Made by a program: the position numbers and the translations under genes. Below, one piece after another: positions 36,929 through 45,110 of a DNA stretch of 45,540 nt. Positions within the stretch are counted from its first letter, which is position 1, and each line of letters begins with the position of its first letter. This DNA comes from Aliiroseovarius salicola. GTDB lineage: Bacteria; Pseudomonadota; Alphaproteobacteria; Rhodobacterales; Rhodobacteraceae. The stretch spans positions 1-45,540 of the forward strand of contig NZ_JAQIIO010000014.1 in NCBI RefSeq assembly GCF_027891095.1, written 5' to 3'. Under the pieces are notes generated by a model, which was given only the letters and a program-made list of their open reading frames with translations, made no database searches and had not been told where the DNA came from.

Positions 36929-38338
36929 TCAGATCCCTTCGAGTTTTGATGCGTCGAAGTTGCTTGTTTTTTCCCAAGTCACACCCTCTGGTGTATCCTT
37001 CACAATGACCCCGGCCGACAACAAAAGATCACGCATTGCATCTGCTCTCGCAAAGTCTTTCGCCAGTTTGGCCTCAGTTCTGAGCGAAATTGCATATTCC
37101 ACAAGTTCATCAGCCTCCGGCGCTGAGTTACCATCGAACCATTGGCCTAATTCCGGAGTAAGAAGCCCCAACAACTCAGCTGATTTCCGAAATACGTGTG
37201 CATCAGCACTCTTATACAGCTCCTCCAACCTAGTAATCGCAGCGTGGGTGTTGAGGTCGTCAGACAGCGCGGCAACTACCTGGGCATCAGGCCCACCCAT
37301 GGCCACGATCCCTCCAGCGAATTGCCTCCACTTACGAAGCGTCTTTTCAGCTTCCTCCCGCTTCTTCTCAGTCCAGTTCATCGGTTTGCGATAATGGGTG
37401 CGGAGGAAGACAAAGCGGATCACTTCGCCGGGGACGCCCTGTTCCAAAAGATCATGCACAGTGAAGAAATTGCCCAAAGACTTGGACATTTTCTTGCCTT
37501 CAACCTGCAACATCTCGTTGTGCATCCAATAGCGGGCAAAACTGCCTTCCGGGTGGGCGCATTTAGACTGTGCGATTTCATTTTCATGATGCGGGAATTG
37601 CAGATCATTGCCGCCACCATGGATGTCGAATGACGCACCCAGAAGCTCCAGCGACATGGCCGAGCATTCGATATGCCAGCCGGGGCGACCCCTGCCCGGT
37701 GCTTTCCCAAATGGGCTATCCCATCCGGGCAACTCATCACTGGAGGGTTTCCACAGCACAAAATCCAACGGGTTGCGCTTATAGGGGGCCACTTCCACTC
37801 GGGCACCGGCGATCATGTCGTCGACGGACCTCCCCGACAGAGCACCGTATTCCTTGTAGCTTTCCACCGCGAACAGCACGTGGCCTTCCGCCTCATAGGC
37901 ATGGCCCTTGGCGATCAGTTCCTCGATCATAGAGATCATAGGCGCGATATATTCGGTGGCGCGGGGCATCTCGTCCGGCTCTTCCGCACCCAAGGCGCCC
38001 ATGTCATGCAGGTACCAGTCGATGGTTTCGTTGGAGCGTTCATGCACCAGTTCTTCTAGCGTGCCCGCAACCCCGGCCTCTTTGCGCGCCAAGGCCGTGG
38101 CGTTGATCTTGTCATCCACGTCGGTGAAATTGCGTACATAGGTTACGTGCTCGGCACCATAGACATGACGCAGCAGGCGTTGCAGCACGTCAAACACCAC
38201 AACGGGGCGTGCGTTGCCCAGATGGGCGCGGTCATAAACGGTGGGACCGCAGACATAGAGGCGCACATTTTTGGGATCAATCGGTTCAAACACCTCTTTG
38301 GCGCGAGCCTTGGTGTTGTAGATTTTAATCTCGGTCAT
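36929..38338 (-). CDS. cysS: Cysteinyl-tRNA synthetase
   Basis: 469 residues, full length. The class I signatures are HLGN (39-42) in the HIGH position and KMSKS (283-287). Zinc ligands Cys30 (YVCGPTVYD), Cys225 (HIECSAM), His250 and Glu254 (FPHHENE) are in place. The start at 38338 follows AAGAGGCCGAA and gives the conserved N-terminus [11 protein letters not shown]; an in-frame upstream ATG at 38392 is rejected. It lies upstream of cimA on the same strand, 126 bp apart. Confidence 0.97.
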   Translation of the reverse strand: MTEIKIYNTKARAKEVFEPIDPKNVRLYVCGPTVYDRAHLGNARPVVVFDVLQRLLRHVYGAEHVTYVRNFTDVDDKINATALARKEAGVAGTLEELVHERSNETIDWYLHDMGALGAEEPDEMPRATEYIAPMISMIEELIAKGHAYEAEGHVLFAVESYKEYGALSGRSVDDMIAGARVEVAPYKRNPLDFVLWKPSSDELPGWDSPFGKAPGRGRPGWHIECSAMSLELLGASFDIHGGGNDLQFPHHENEIAQSKCAHPEGSFARYWMHNEMLQVEGKKMSKSLGNFFTVHDLLEQGVPGEVIRFVFLRTHYRKPMNWTEKKREEAEKTLRKWRQFAGGIVAMGGPDAQVVAALSDDLNTHAAITRLEELYKSADAHVFRKSAELLGLLTPELGQWFDGNSAPEADELVEYAISLRTEAKLAKDFARADAMRDLLLSAGVIVKDTPEGVTWEKTSNFDASKLEGI

Positions 38339-38814
38339 TTCGGCCTCTTGTCCCGCCACCTGTTGGACGGAGTATTGTATACGTCTGGACACACCACGAT
38401 TGTGGCGGGTTTAGCGACTTCATGCTGATTTGGAAATGAAGAAACGACCCGCCTGACGATGTCAGCAGGTAATGCAGCAAATAATGATGATGCTCGTCCG
38501 TTTCATATGGGGTTGGTAGCAAGGTTTTGTTTCAAGAGCAAGTTTGGAGTTCCTCCTGTTGCGCATCATGGCCACCGAGATCTACGACAACCAGCCCGGT
38601 GCCGTACTTCCACAAGTCTTGGGTGCGCGATCCAATTGGCACTGGCGAGGACGGGCCGCGGCGCAGGATCTTGGCCTCATATGAGATCAAACGCAGGGCG
38701 TAGATTAAAAAAACTGTAATCCGAATGACCCAAATATGAGCGGAAGTAACCCCTCTCCTCCGTATGGATTATCCCCCCATCTCTTTCCCGCTTTTCGAGA
38801 CCTGATAATCAGCC
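38339..38814. other. 476-bp gene-free stretch upstream of cysS
   Basis: The stretch contains the cysS promoter region and has no supportable intact gene. Between about 38532 and 38690 both strands are open with GC-rich third positions (see the remnant entry). Near 38704-38810 it is the 3' region of the TehA gene on the minus strand, with a small palindrome CTGAT-T-ATCAG and an A7 run (T7 on the minus strand) at 38706-38712. I see no tRNA or known ncRNA. Confidence 0.4.
38532..38690 (-). pseudogene. Possible decayed reading frame, unidentified
   Basis: On the minus strand a 52-codon frame beginning at a TTG reads LISYEAKILRRGP, then SRTQDLWKYGTGLVVVDLGG, and ends at TGA 38532-38534. It stays open further upstream without an ATG. 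On the plus strand the same bases read RIMATEIYDNQPGAVLPQV, ending at a TGA near 38683. Neither frame has a ribosome site or a recognised family. It looks like a piece of a former gene, but the direction is uncertain. Confidence 0.25.
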
Positions 38815-39828
38815 CTACGCCTGAGCCGCATTGGTTTTCACTGCAAGCACGCCCTTTGCCCAAAGCTTGAAGATCTTCACCGCAATCGGGGGGATGATCA
38901 GAGTCGCGATGATCAGGGACCCGCCGCCAAGGATGCGGAACATGCTTCCTTCGCCTGCCAGATAGGCGATCTGCATCAAAGTGGAAAAAGCCACCAACGG
39001 GAAGGTAAAGGCGCCCCAGAGCGGGCTGAATCCATCTTTGGTGAGCCAAAGTGCAGATAGGACAAGAATCGCGAAAATCAGCACCGAAATATAGGCGAAC
39101 GCAATCCCCATCTGAACGTCCCCCATAAGGTACGCCACAGTACCTAGAAGGCTTGTAGGAGCTAAGTGAATCGCCAAAAGCGGGCGCAATGGTGCTGGCA
39201 CTGATTTCTTCGCAAAGGCCAGTGCACTCGCCGCATAGATACCCACCGCAATGACAAGGGTGATCCAGAAAATCACGTAGGAATAGAGGTGAAAACCCAG
39301 TGGCAAAGCCGCTATAGGCCCAATGATGAAGCCTACAAATGTCAGATGCCAGACCGGCGTAACCACCCGTGCTTCTGGAGCTGAGGCAATCAGGATTCGG
39401 ATCACCGCAATGACCACTGCCAAATGCCACATACCAGACAGGCACAAAGTCACGATTGCCCAGGTTGGAGAATAGATGATCAGAACCGCAGCAAGCAGAT
39501 ACCCGGTCAGCCCCATCGCAGCCAGTCCTGCACGCCCGGGAAGCACTCGAAGGTCTTCAACAAACACAGCTGGGCGACGCATCAGTTTGATCAGATAGGC
39601 TGCGACAGAAAAGAGAAACAGCAGCGAGACCGCACCAAGCATCAACTCTCCAATATCCTGCGGCAACGCGAAGCTTTCTCCGGCGCGCCGCCAGGCCAAT
39701 CCAAGTCCCATCAGACCGAATATCGGAGGAAACACGGCCGGAGGTGTCCGCTGAAACAGCCCTGATTTGGGTGCGATCGGTTTTGGGGGCGGAAAATAAG
39801 GGGCTTTTCTGCTCTGATTATCTAACAT
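38815..39828 (-). CDS. TehA/SLAC1-family (TDT) membrane transporter or channel
   Basis: 337 residues with about ten hydrophobic helices and CAAGGAGCTGAG before the ATG. The family marks are the N-terminal PPAVFPPIFGLMGLGLAWRR, the mid segment GMWHLAVVIAVIRILI, and IHLAPTSLLGTVAYL near two thirds of the length. SLAC1/TehA proteins conduct anions or export tellurite, dicarboxylate or sulfite. The substrate here cannot be told from context. Confidence 0.88.
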   Translation of the reverse strand: MLDNQSRKAPYFPPPKPIAPKSGLFQRTPPAVFPPIFGLMGLGLAWRRAGESFALPQDIGELMLGAVSLLFLFSVAAYLIKLMRRPAVFVEDLRVLPGRAGLAAMGLTGYLLAAVLIIYSPTWAIVTLCLSGMWHLAVVIAVIRILIASAPEARVVTPVWHLTFVGFIIGPIAALPLGFHLYSYVIFWITLVIAVGIYAASALAFAKKSVPAPLRPLLAIHLAPTSLLGTVAYLMGDVQMGIAFAYISVLIFAILVLSALWLTKDGFSPLWGAFTFPLVAFSTLMQIAYLAGEGSMFRILGGGSLIIATLIIPPIAVKIFKLWAKGVLAVKTNAAQA

Positions 39829-39931
39829 CTCAGCTCCTTGAGGGTGGCGAGGTTATTTCTTGTGATCACCACCTTGATCATACCTAAAAAGCGCTGTCAG
39901 CTGTCACCGTCCAGCCCGCTACCCCAGCGCG

Positions 39932-40015
39932 TCAATACTCCCAAGCAAATAATACGAACGGCAGGCCCAGAAAAGTGTGAACCCAATCTATTGTCAATTT
40001 GCCGCAGAATTTCAT
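39932..40015 (-). CDS. Possible 27-residue hydrophobic peptide
   Basis: An ATG at 40015, 16 bases after the stop of the second DUF2059 gene, opens MKFCGKLTIDWVHTFLGLPF followed by VLFAWEY. The composition (one hydrophobic helix, aromatic-rich) resembles bacterial mini membrane proteins, but the ribosome site is weak and no homolog is recalled. It may be translated by coupling to the upstream gene, or be chance. Confidence 0.25.
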   Translation of the reverse strand: MKFCGKLTIDWVHTFLGLPFVLFAWEY

Positions 40016-40031
40016 CACATTATCGCTTACT

Positions 40032-40898
40032 TCAAAGATCCAATTGCCACTGGGTCCGGCCAGCGGCATGCCCCAACGCCCGCGCGACTTCGATAAACAT
40101 TGGATCGAACCCCTTGAAGAGGACCGAGTTGAGCAATTGCCCCTGCGGCGAGACAGATATCTCGACAAGCTCCTGCAATTCGGCCACCGAAAGCGGCGCG
40201 TAAGCCATCGAAAGATAGCCATAAAGCCACTCAGTCGTGTCTAGCCGCAACTGCGCTTCTTCTTTCAAAACCTCATTCAAAATCATCTGCTCATCCATCC
40301 GGAACTCTTCCTCCGGCGTTTCATCAGAAAAGGCCTGCAGGAAGGCAAGGTTGCTGTTCAGGGCACCTGCTACATTTCGTTCGATCAGATCAGCATCTTC
40401 AACATATCGTCGGATTAATTCTGCATGCGGAGAATCTTTTGCCCCCCAATCCCAGATTTCGCGGGCCATTTCATCAATACCGGGGCTTAGATAAGACCGC
40501 CGGGCAGAGATTTCGAGATCAATCACCTTCTGCCCGATTTTGCTTTCATAATAACCAAGCACTTTTGAGATATCCCTGTCTGCAAGTGCCAAAGACATTC
40601 CCTCCCGCACCTGCCGAGACATCTGCTGCGGGTCATAAATGGACGCAACCTGATTTCGCCAACCTTCATCGGCGGGACGACCGGTCAGATCCAATGCAGC
40701 GCCGATTGCATGGTCCATCCCTTCTTCACGAATGATATCGATGGTTTCATCCATCCTCAGCGCGGTCCAGAGGCGATCCATCTGCACCGTTTGCGCGTTT
40801 AGTGGGTTAGGTGCCATCAGCCAGACGGTCAACGCGACCGCTCCGAGCCAATTCCAGACCGTAAACAAACGTATATTCATTCCGTCAAATTGCCTCAT
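40032..40898 (-). CDS. DUF2059-like exported protein, second of a tandem pair
   Basis: 288 residues. The hydrophobic N-terminal segment (GAVALTVWLMAPNPLNAQ) looks like a signal peptide cleaved after about residue 36. The mature part is helical, with LGYYESKIGQKVIDLEI as in DUF2059 (a short Y-x-S-x-x-G-Q motif), plus SMAYAPLSVAELQELVE. The start overlaps the stop of the paralogous gene (ATGA); an ATG at 40880 is an alternative start. Likely periplasmic; function unknown. Confidence 0.8.
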   Translation of the reverse strand: MRQFDGMNIRLFTVWNWLGAVALTVWLMAPNPLNAQTVQMDRLWTALRMDETIDIIREEGMDHAIGAALDLTGRPADEGWRNQVASIYDPQQMSRQVREGMSLALADRDISKVLGYYESKIGQKVIDLEISARRSYLSPGIDEMAREIWDWGAKDSPHAELIRRYVEDADLIERNVAGALNSNLAFLQAFSDETPEEEFRMDEQMILNEVLKEEAQLRLDTTEWLYGYLSMAYAPLSVAELQELVEISVSPQGQLLNSVLFKGFDPMFIEVARALGHAAGRTQWQLDL

Positions 40899-41734
40899 AG
40901 GTCGGTCTCGGGCTGCAAGCCAGCCAATTGTGCGGCCAGTGCTTCATAACGATCTGCCATGATTTCATACTGTATAGCATTCAAAACTTCGTAGACTTTT
41001 TGCATTTCGGGATCCTGAAGTGCGGACAGATAGTCAATCAAAGCCTGATCACTGAGCATTCGGTAGGTATAAGCATTGGATATCAGGCCGGAGGCTTCAA
41101 TATTCCTGCGCATTTCCCCCTGTTGCTCTAGTAACATCGCACGCAGGTCTTCTTCGTCAAACTCAAGATCAGCTGCGCCTGCCGCCGATGCAGCCATCAG
41201 ATAACGCACCTGAATTTCAACAATTGACCGGATCGCAACATCCACGCTGCTGACCGCATTAGTCATTGCCCGAAACACGTCAAGGCGCGGGCTTTGCGTA
41301 TCGATCAGATCCCTTACCAGCTTCTCCCCTTCAACCTGACGGATTGCGTCATCCGCCATATGGCTTTCATTTTCGATGGCAACGACTTCCTGTCCAAGGG
41401 CGCTACCGTAAAAAGAAATTCCGTGATCAAGAAGCTCTTCGGGCATCACGGCTTCGATCATGTTGATTGCGTCTTTGATCATGTTTTCTGGCGCAAATAC
41501 CTGCTTGGCCAGCCGCGTCCACTGGCGCCCAAATTGGTCGGGCGCGCTGCCTGTCAATGCTGGTCCTGCCAACGCCCCCTGCTGGATCGATTCAATCGCC
41601 ACGTCAAATCCGGTCACCGTCAAAAACTCGCGGATCTTCTCTTGATCGGCCCCCTGTGCATTTGCCGCACTGCTATGCACGATACCTGACGAGACAACAG
41701 CAATAAACAGAGTGAAAATTACGCGAAATACCAT
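40895..41734 (-). CDS. DUF2059-like exported protein, first of a tandem pair
   Basis: 279 residues from ATG 41734, which follows CGGAGTTAAAGGC; a longer frame to 41866 is rejected. The signal peptide MVFRVIFTLFIAVVSSGIVH leads to cleavage near ANAQ. The helical mature part has ISFYGSALGQEVVAIENES, matching the YYESKIGQKVIDLE position of the next gene, and a second related region near the C-terminus (LIDYLSALQDPEMQKVYE). The two proteins look like diverged duplicates with a shared periplasmic role. Confidence 0.8.
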   Translation of the reverse strand: MVFRVIFTLFIAVVSSGIVHSSAANAQGADQEKIREFLTVTGFDVAIESIQQGALAGPALTGSAPDQFGRQWTRLAKQVFAPENMIKDAINMIEAVMPEELLDHGISFYGSALGQEVVAIENESHMADDAIRQVEGEKLVRDLIDTQSPRLDVFRAMTNAVSSVDVAIRSIVEIQVRYLMAASAAGAADLEFDEEDLRAMLLEQQGEMRRNIEASGLISNAYTYRMLSDQALIDYLSALQDPEMQKVYEVLNAIQYEIMADRYEALAAQLAGLQPETDL

Positions 41735-41904
41735 GCCTTTAACTCCGAGATTACAGGCGAATTGCAAAAAGCCTAGACTGCCGGAACGGACCGAACAAGC
41801 GGAAGGGGCAGAAATCTGGAGATTTTTACGAGTGAAGCTCAATTTTGTGGGAAATGGGGGTTGCACATCCCGCCTTGTCGATCTAAATCCCCCTCACCCC
41901 CCGC

Positions 41905-41994
41905 GGAGAGGTGCCGGAGTGGTCGAACGGGGCGGTCTCGAAAACCGTTGTGGGTGCAAGCCCACCCAGGGTTCGAATCCCTGTCTCTCCGCCA
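41905..41994 (+). tRNA. tRNA-Ser (anticodon CGA)
   Basis: A complete class II cloverleaf is visible: acceptor GGAGAGG with TCTCTCC, D-arm, anticodon stem CGGT/ACCG with loop CTCGAAA (anticodon CGA, reading UCG), a long variable arm (GTGGG/CCCAC), T-arm CAGGG-TTCGAAT-CCCTG, discriminator G and an encoded CCA. Confidence 0.96.
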
Positions 41995-42353
41995 TTATAC
42001 CTTTCAGTTTACAACAAACCCATCTCATACATTTGAGACAGGAAAGTAATGTATTTTTAGGTTTGAATTCCAGTTAGTACCACCGCTTCTTTTGCTTCCG
42101 AGATCGAATTCGAGAGCTCAAATTAACAATCATGAAACGCGGTAAGATGGGGTTTTACCCCAAAGCGGTACATTCCCAGCAGGTTCGAAACCTGGAGATG
42201 CGCGCAACAATCTGGACTGCTTGGCACAGTACAAAGACATACTTGCCGGATCGAATTTCTTTGTGCAAATTGCCGCGGCTTTCTCGCCGTTACAGGGGCG
42301 CCCTCCTACATGGTGGGAGTTTCAGGATCAGCTTTGTCAGGGCCCCCTCTCAG
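41995..42353. other. 359-bp gene-free stretch downstream of tRNA-Ser
   Basis: No intact gene is supportable. It contains small hairpins GGGG-TTTTA-CCCC (42149-42161) and CAGGTT-CGA-AACCTG (42180-42194). From 42146 a plus-strand frame includes LAQYKDILAGSNFFVQIAAA and PPTWWEFQDQLC, which looks protein-like but has no start and runs on antisense into the cytochrome gene. Decay of an element once inserted beside the tRNA gene is possible. Confidence 0.35.
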
Positions 42354-42845
42354 TCAGGAGCCCCCTTTCATCTGTTCCCCTTGTGTGCGGACCTGCTGGG
42401 TTTCACGCATACGATCAGGCCAGGTAGACTTGATGTACGCCAGAATGTCCCAGATTTCCTGATCGTTCAGAACCTCTGCGAACCCCGGCATACCGCTGTT
42501 AAAACCACTGACCCCACTTGCCTCGAGCGCGGCCTGCCCCCCCAGTTTTGTGTAAGAGAACAACAGGGCGTCGCCGTGGTGCCATGTATGACCCGTTTTA
42601 TCGTGAGGCGGAGCTGGAAGCGTGCCGTCTTCTTTCTGACTGCGCCAATTGGGTTCACCCTGCAAGTTGTCCCCATGGCAGCTCGCGCAGTTTTCTGCAT
42701 ACAACACCGCACCTGAAGCTGGATCAGATCCTTCAGGCTGTTTTTGAGGCCCAGCCTGAGCTTCATTCAGATTCAGAAACAGCATTACACCTGCAACGAT
42801 CAGGGCAAACGCGCCGAGCGCTGTCAGAGTTTGAATTCGGGACAT
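42354..42845 (-). CDS. Class I c-type cytochrome, membrane-anchored or periplasmic
   Basis: 163 residues with GGGAGAAATCAA before the ATG. An N-terminal hydrophobic segment (about 8-25) is a signal or anchor. The heme site is CASCH (53-57), with Met119 in FNSGMPGF as likely axial ligand, and the C-terminal helix is DQEIWDILAYIKSTW. It is the last gene of the copper/redox cluster and probably passes electrons to or from the multicopper oxidase or a terminal oxidase. Confidence 0.9.
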   Translation of the reverse strand: MSRIQTLTALGAFALIVAGVMLFLNLNEAQAGPQKQPEGSDPASGAVLYAENCASCHGDNLQGEPNWRSQKEDGTLPAPPHDKTGHTWHHGDALLFSYTKLGGQAALEASGVSGFNSGMPGFAEVLNDQEIWDILAYIKSTWPDRMRETQQVRTQGEQMKGGS

Positions 42846-42898
42846 TTGATTTCTCCCATTGATCAGAGTTTACATAGGACAATGCCCATCAAGATAAC

Positions 42899-43630
42899 TC
42901 ATTCGCGTTCTTCTCGGGTGGCATCAATGATTTCCACCAATTTGTTTTTCTCTACGAAACCCGGCACAAGCGCTTTGCCAATTACAAAAGATGGTGTGCC
43001 ATTGAAGCCAAGGGACTTTGATAGATTCATCGAAGTGGCAATATGTTCATCAATTTCAGGGGCCTGCATGTCTTTTTGCAACTGATCCACATCCAGTCCA
43101 ATATCTTCGGCAATTCGCAGGACACTTGCTTCGCCAGCGCGCCCTTTCATACCCATCATGGCCCAATGGAATTCCTCGTACTTCCCCTGATTGCGGGAGG
43201 CCAACGCTGCTCTTGCTGCGAAAACGGACCCTTCCCCAAGAATTGGCCATTCGCGATAAACAAGACGGACATTCGGATCATCATCCAACAATCCTTGAAC
43301 CTCATCCATCGCGCGGCGGCAATACGGGCAGTTGTAATCAAAGAACTCAACCACGGTTACGTCGCCATCTGGGTTCCCCAAAACCGGAGCATTCGGATCC
43401 TGTTCCAGAAGGTTACGTTGGTTGGAAAGAGTATCAGCGCGCGCCAGTTCAGCCACTTCAGCCTGTCTTTGCTCCAGAATTGAGACCGCCTCCATGACAA
43501 TTTCCGGGTTTTCTCGAATGGCTTCGAGAACAAGCTCTTTCACCCTGCTTTCGTCGAGACCATCCGCCAATGCGCCCCAGGGCAACACAACAGCGCTGGC
43601 AATGACCGCAATCGCGTGTTTGATTTTCAT
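42899..43630 (-). CDS. DsbA-family thiol oxidoreductase, ScsC-like
   Basis: 243 residues. A signal peptide (about 1-22, IAVIASAVVLPWGALADG) is followed by a charged helical stalk (25-75) like the trimerisation arm of ScsC-type proteins. The thioredoxin fold has active site CPYC (101-104) in FFDYNCPYCRRAMDE and the cis-proline Pro213 in FNGTPSFVIG. In other bacteria ScsC-type proteins protect copper-stressed periplasmic proteins. It lies between the multicopper oxidase and cytochrome genes (24-bp and 53-bp gaps), which fits this role. The exact redox direction is inferred. Confidence 0.9.
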   Translation of the reverse strand: MKIKHAIAVIASAVVLPWGALADGLDESRVKELVLEAIRENPEIVMEAVSILEQRQAEVAELARADTLSNQRNLLEQDPNAPVLGNPDGDVTVVEFFDYNCPYCRRAMDEVQGLLDDDPNVRLVYREWPILGEGSVFAARAALASRNQGKYEEFHWAMMGMKGRAGEASVLRIAEDIGLDVDQLQKDMQAPEIDEHIATSMNLSKSLGFNGTPSFVIGKALVPGFVEKNKLVEIIDATREERE

Positions 43631-43655
43631 TACATTCTCCCAATTCCATTCAGTC

Positions 43656-45053
43656 TCAGGTCACATTGATCCAGGTCGCCATGCCTGACGCGGTGTGACC
43701 CAGCATGTGACAATGGAAAATCCACTTGCCCGGGCGCCCCGCAACAAATGCGATTTCTCGCGTTTCATCCCCGAACATCAACAGCGTGTCCCTCAACGGT
43801 CCCAGCGTTCCATCCTCAAAAACATCTCGGAAGTGCATGCCATGCAGGTGCATGGCGTGAGGAAAGACCGTGTCGTTCTGCATTCTGACCCGGGCAGTTT
43901 CTCCTGAGGTCAGTTCTGCAAGCGGAGTATCCGTCATTCCGACAACACCATTGAAAGACCAAAACTGGTTGGCCGCTGCAAGTTGCCGAAAGCTCATCAC
44001 CTTTCCGTCGAACTCTGCGTTTCGAAGCCCCCCCATTGCCCCACCTTCCATATGCAGATCGAAGGTCCGCGCCGTCGCTACATCTGAAACATCCATATTT
44101 GGATTGGGTGGCAATGCGGATGGTGTTCCTCGTCGTGACTTTGACGCCGCAGAGTCGCCGACAGAAAAGGCAACCTGCGAATAGCCTTCTCCATCATCAA
44201 ACCGGATCAGATTCGCTGTTTCTCCGGCTTCCGCCGTAATATCTACAAACAGATCGATGCGTTGCCCCGGAGCTAAGAGAAAGCGGCCATCAAGCTTTTC
44301 GGGACGCTCCAGAGGCATCCCGTCATAGGCCATGATCCACCCGTCCAACCCCGACAGGGCAAGCGGAAATATCCGCGCATTGGCTGCATTGATCAGACGT
44401 AGACGTAGCCGTTCGCTTGCTCGGACAGTCAGCTCTGCGTTTGCTGTGCCATTTGTCGTGATATAGTTCCCCCGCCGTCCCGCATGGCTTTGATCATGCC
44501 GAGAACTGTAATTGGGATCCAACTGTGCCGTTTCAGGATTCAAGAGCCAGTCATCGAGTATCAAGACTTCGTCCCGATCGACATCAACGGGTTCTGGTTC
44601 GTCCACAATGAGGGGGCCGTAGAGACCGCGCGCAACCTGCTCCACGGATTTATTATGTGCATGATACCAATAGGTGCCCGCATCCTGCGCTACAAAATCA
44701 TAGTCAAACGTCTCACCCGGAGGCACCGCCTCTTGGGTCAGCCCGGCCACTCCATCCATGGCGTTGTCGATCCGCAACCCGTGCCAGTGGACCGAACTTG
44801 CCTGCGGAAGCTCATTAACAAACCTCCGGGTGATGCGGTCGCCTTGCCGCACTCGGATCATCGTTCCGGGTGTCTGTCCATCATAGCCCCAGATTTCGGT
44901 CTGCGGATAGTCGCTCGGCGCCAGCTGGATATTCGTCCGCTTGGCGGTTAGCAAAGTCGGAGTGCTAGTCGTTGCACCAAGTATGTTTGGCGTCAGCGTT
45001 CCTATACCAAGGGCTGCTCCCATACGCAGAACGTCTCGTCGGGTCTGTGTCAT
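43656..45053 (-). CDS. Tat-exported multicopper oxidase
   Basis: 465 residues. The twin-arginine signal TRRDVLRMGAALGIG sits at the N-terminus. All copper-ligand motifs are present: HWHG (89-92), YWYHAH (His131, His133), HAMHLHGMHF, and HCHMLGHTASGM (447-458) with axial Met458 for the type 1 copper. This is a three-domain laccase/CueO/copper-resistance type oxidase acting in the periplasm, most likely on Cu(I) or phenolics. Downstream genes are an ScsC-like protein and a cytochrome; upstream is another cytochrome. Confidence 0.94.
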   Translation of the reverse strand: MTQTRRDVLRMGAALGIGTLTPNILGATTSTPTLLTAKRTNIQLAPSDYPQTEIWGYDGQTPGTMIRVRQGDRITRRFVNELPQASSVHWHGLRIDNAMDGVAGLTQEAVPPGETFDYDFVAQDAGTYWYHAHNKSVEQVARGLYGPLIVDEPEPVDVDRDEVLILDDWLLNPETAQLDPNYSSRHDQSHAGRRGNYITTNGTANAELTVRASERLRLRLINAANARIFPLALSGLDGWIMAYDGMPLERPEKLDGRFLLAPGQRIDLFVDITAEAGETANLIRFDDGEGYSQVAFSVGDSAASKSRRGTPSALPPNPNMDVSDVATARTFDLHMEGGAMGGLRNAEFDGKVMSFRQLAAANQFWSFNGVVGMTDTPLAELTSGETARVRMQNDTVFPHAMHLHGMHFRDVFEDGTLGPLRDTLLMFGDETREIAFVAGRPGKWIFHCHMLGHTASGMATWINVT

Positions 45054-45069
45054 TCCAAATCCTTTTGTC

Positions 45070-45092
45070 GGAGAGGGACAAAGCCCCTCTCC
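45070..45092. other. Perfect hairpin in the cytochrome-multicopper oxidase gap
   Basis: GGAGAGGG and CCCTCTCC (8 bp) enclose a 7-base loop, 17 bp upstream of the oxidase ATG on the transcribed strand. No T-run follows on either strand, so it is not an obvious terminator. It may set mRNA stability or differential expression within the cluster. Confidence 0.55.
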
Positions 45093-45110
45093 AGCGTCAA
45101 TCTTGTGATG

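Noticed and set aside
38705-39445. 246-codon minus-strand frame overlapping the TehA gene
   Set aside because: Another frame of the same strand as the transporter; the TehA frame has the ribosome site, family motifs and correct length.
42180-42194. tRNA T-arm-like string GGTTCGAAACC
   Set aside because: No acceptor, D or anticodon arms surround it; it is better described as a small inverted repeat.
42132-42716. 194-codon plus-strand frame starting near the tRNA-Ser downstream region
   Set aside because: More than half of it is antisense to the cytochrome c gene; no family, no ribosome site.
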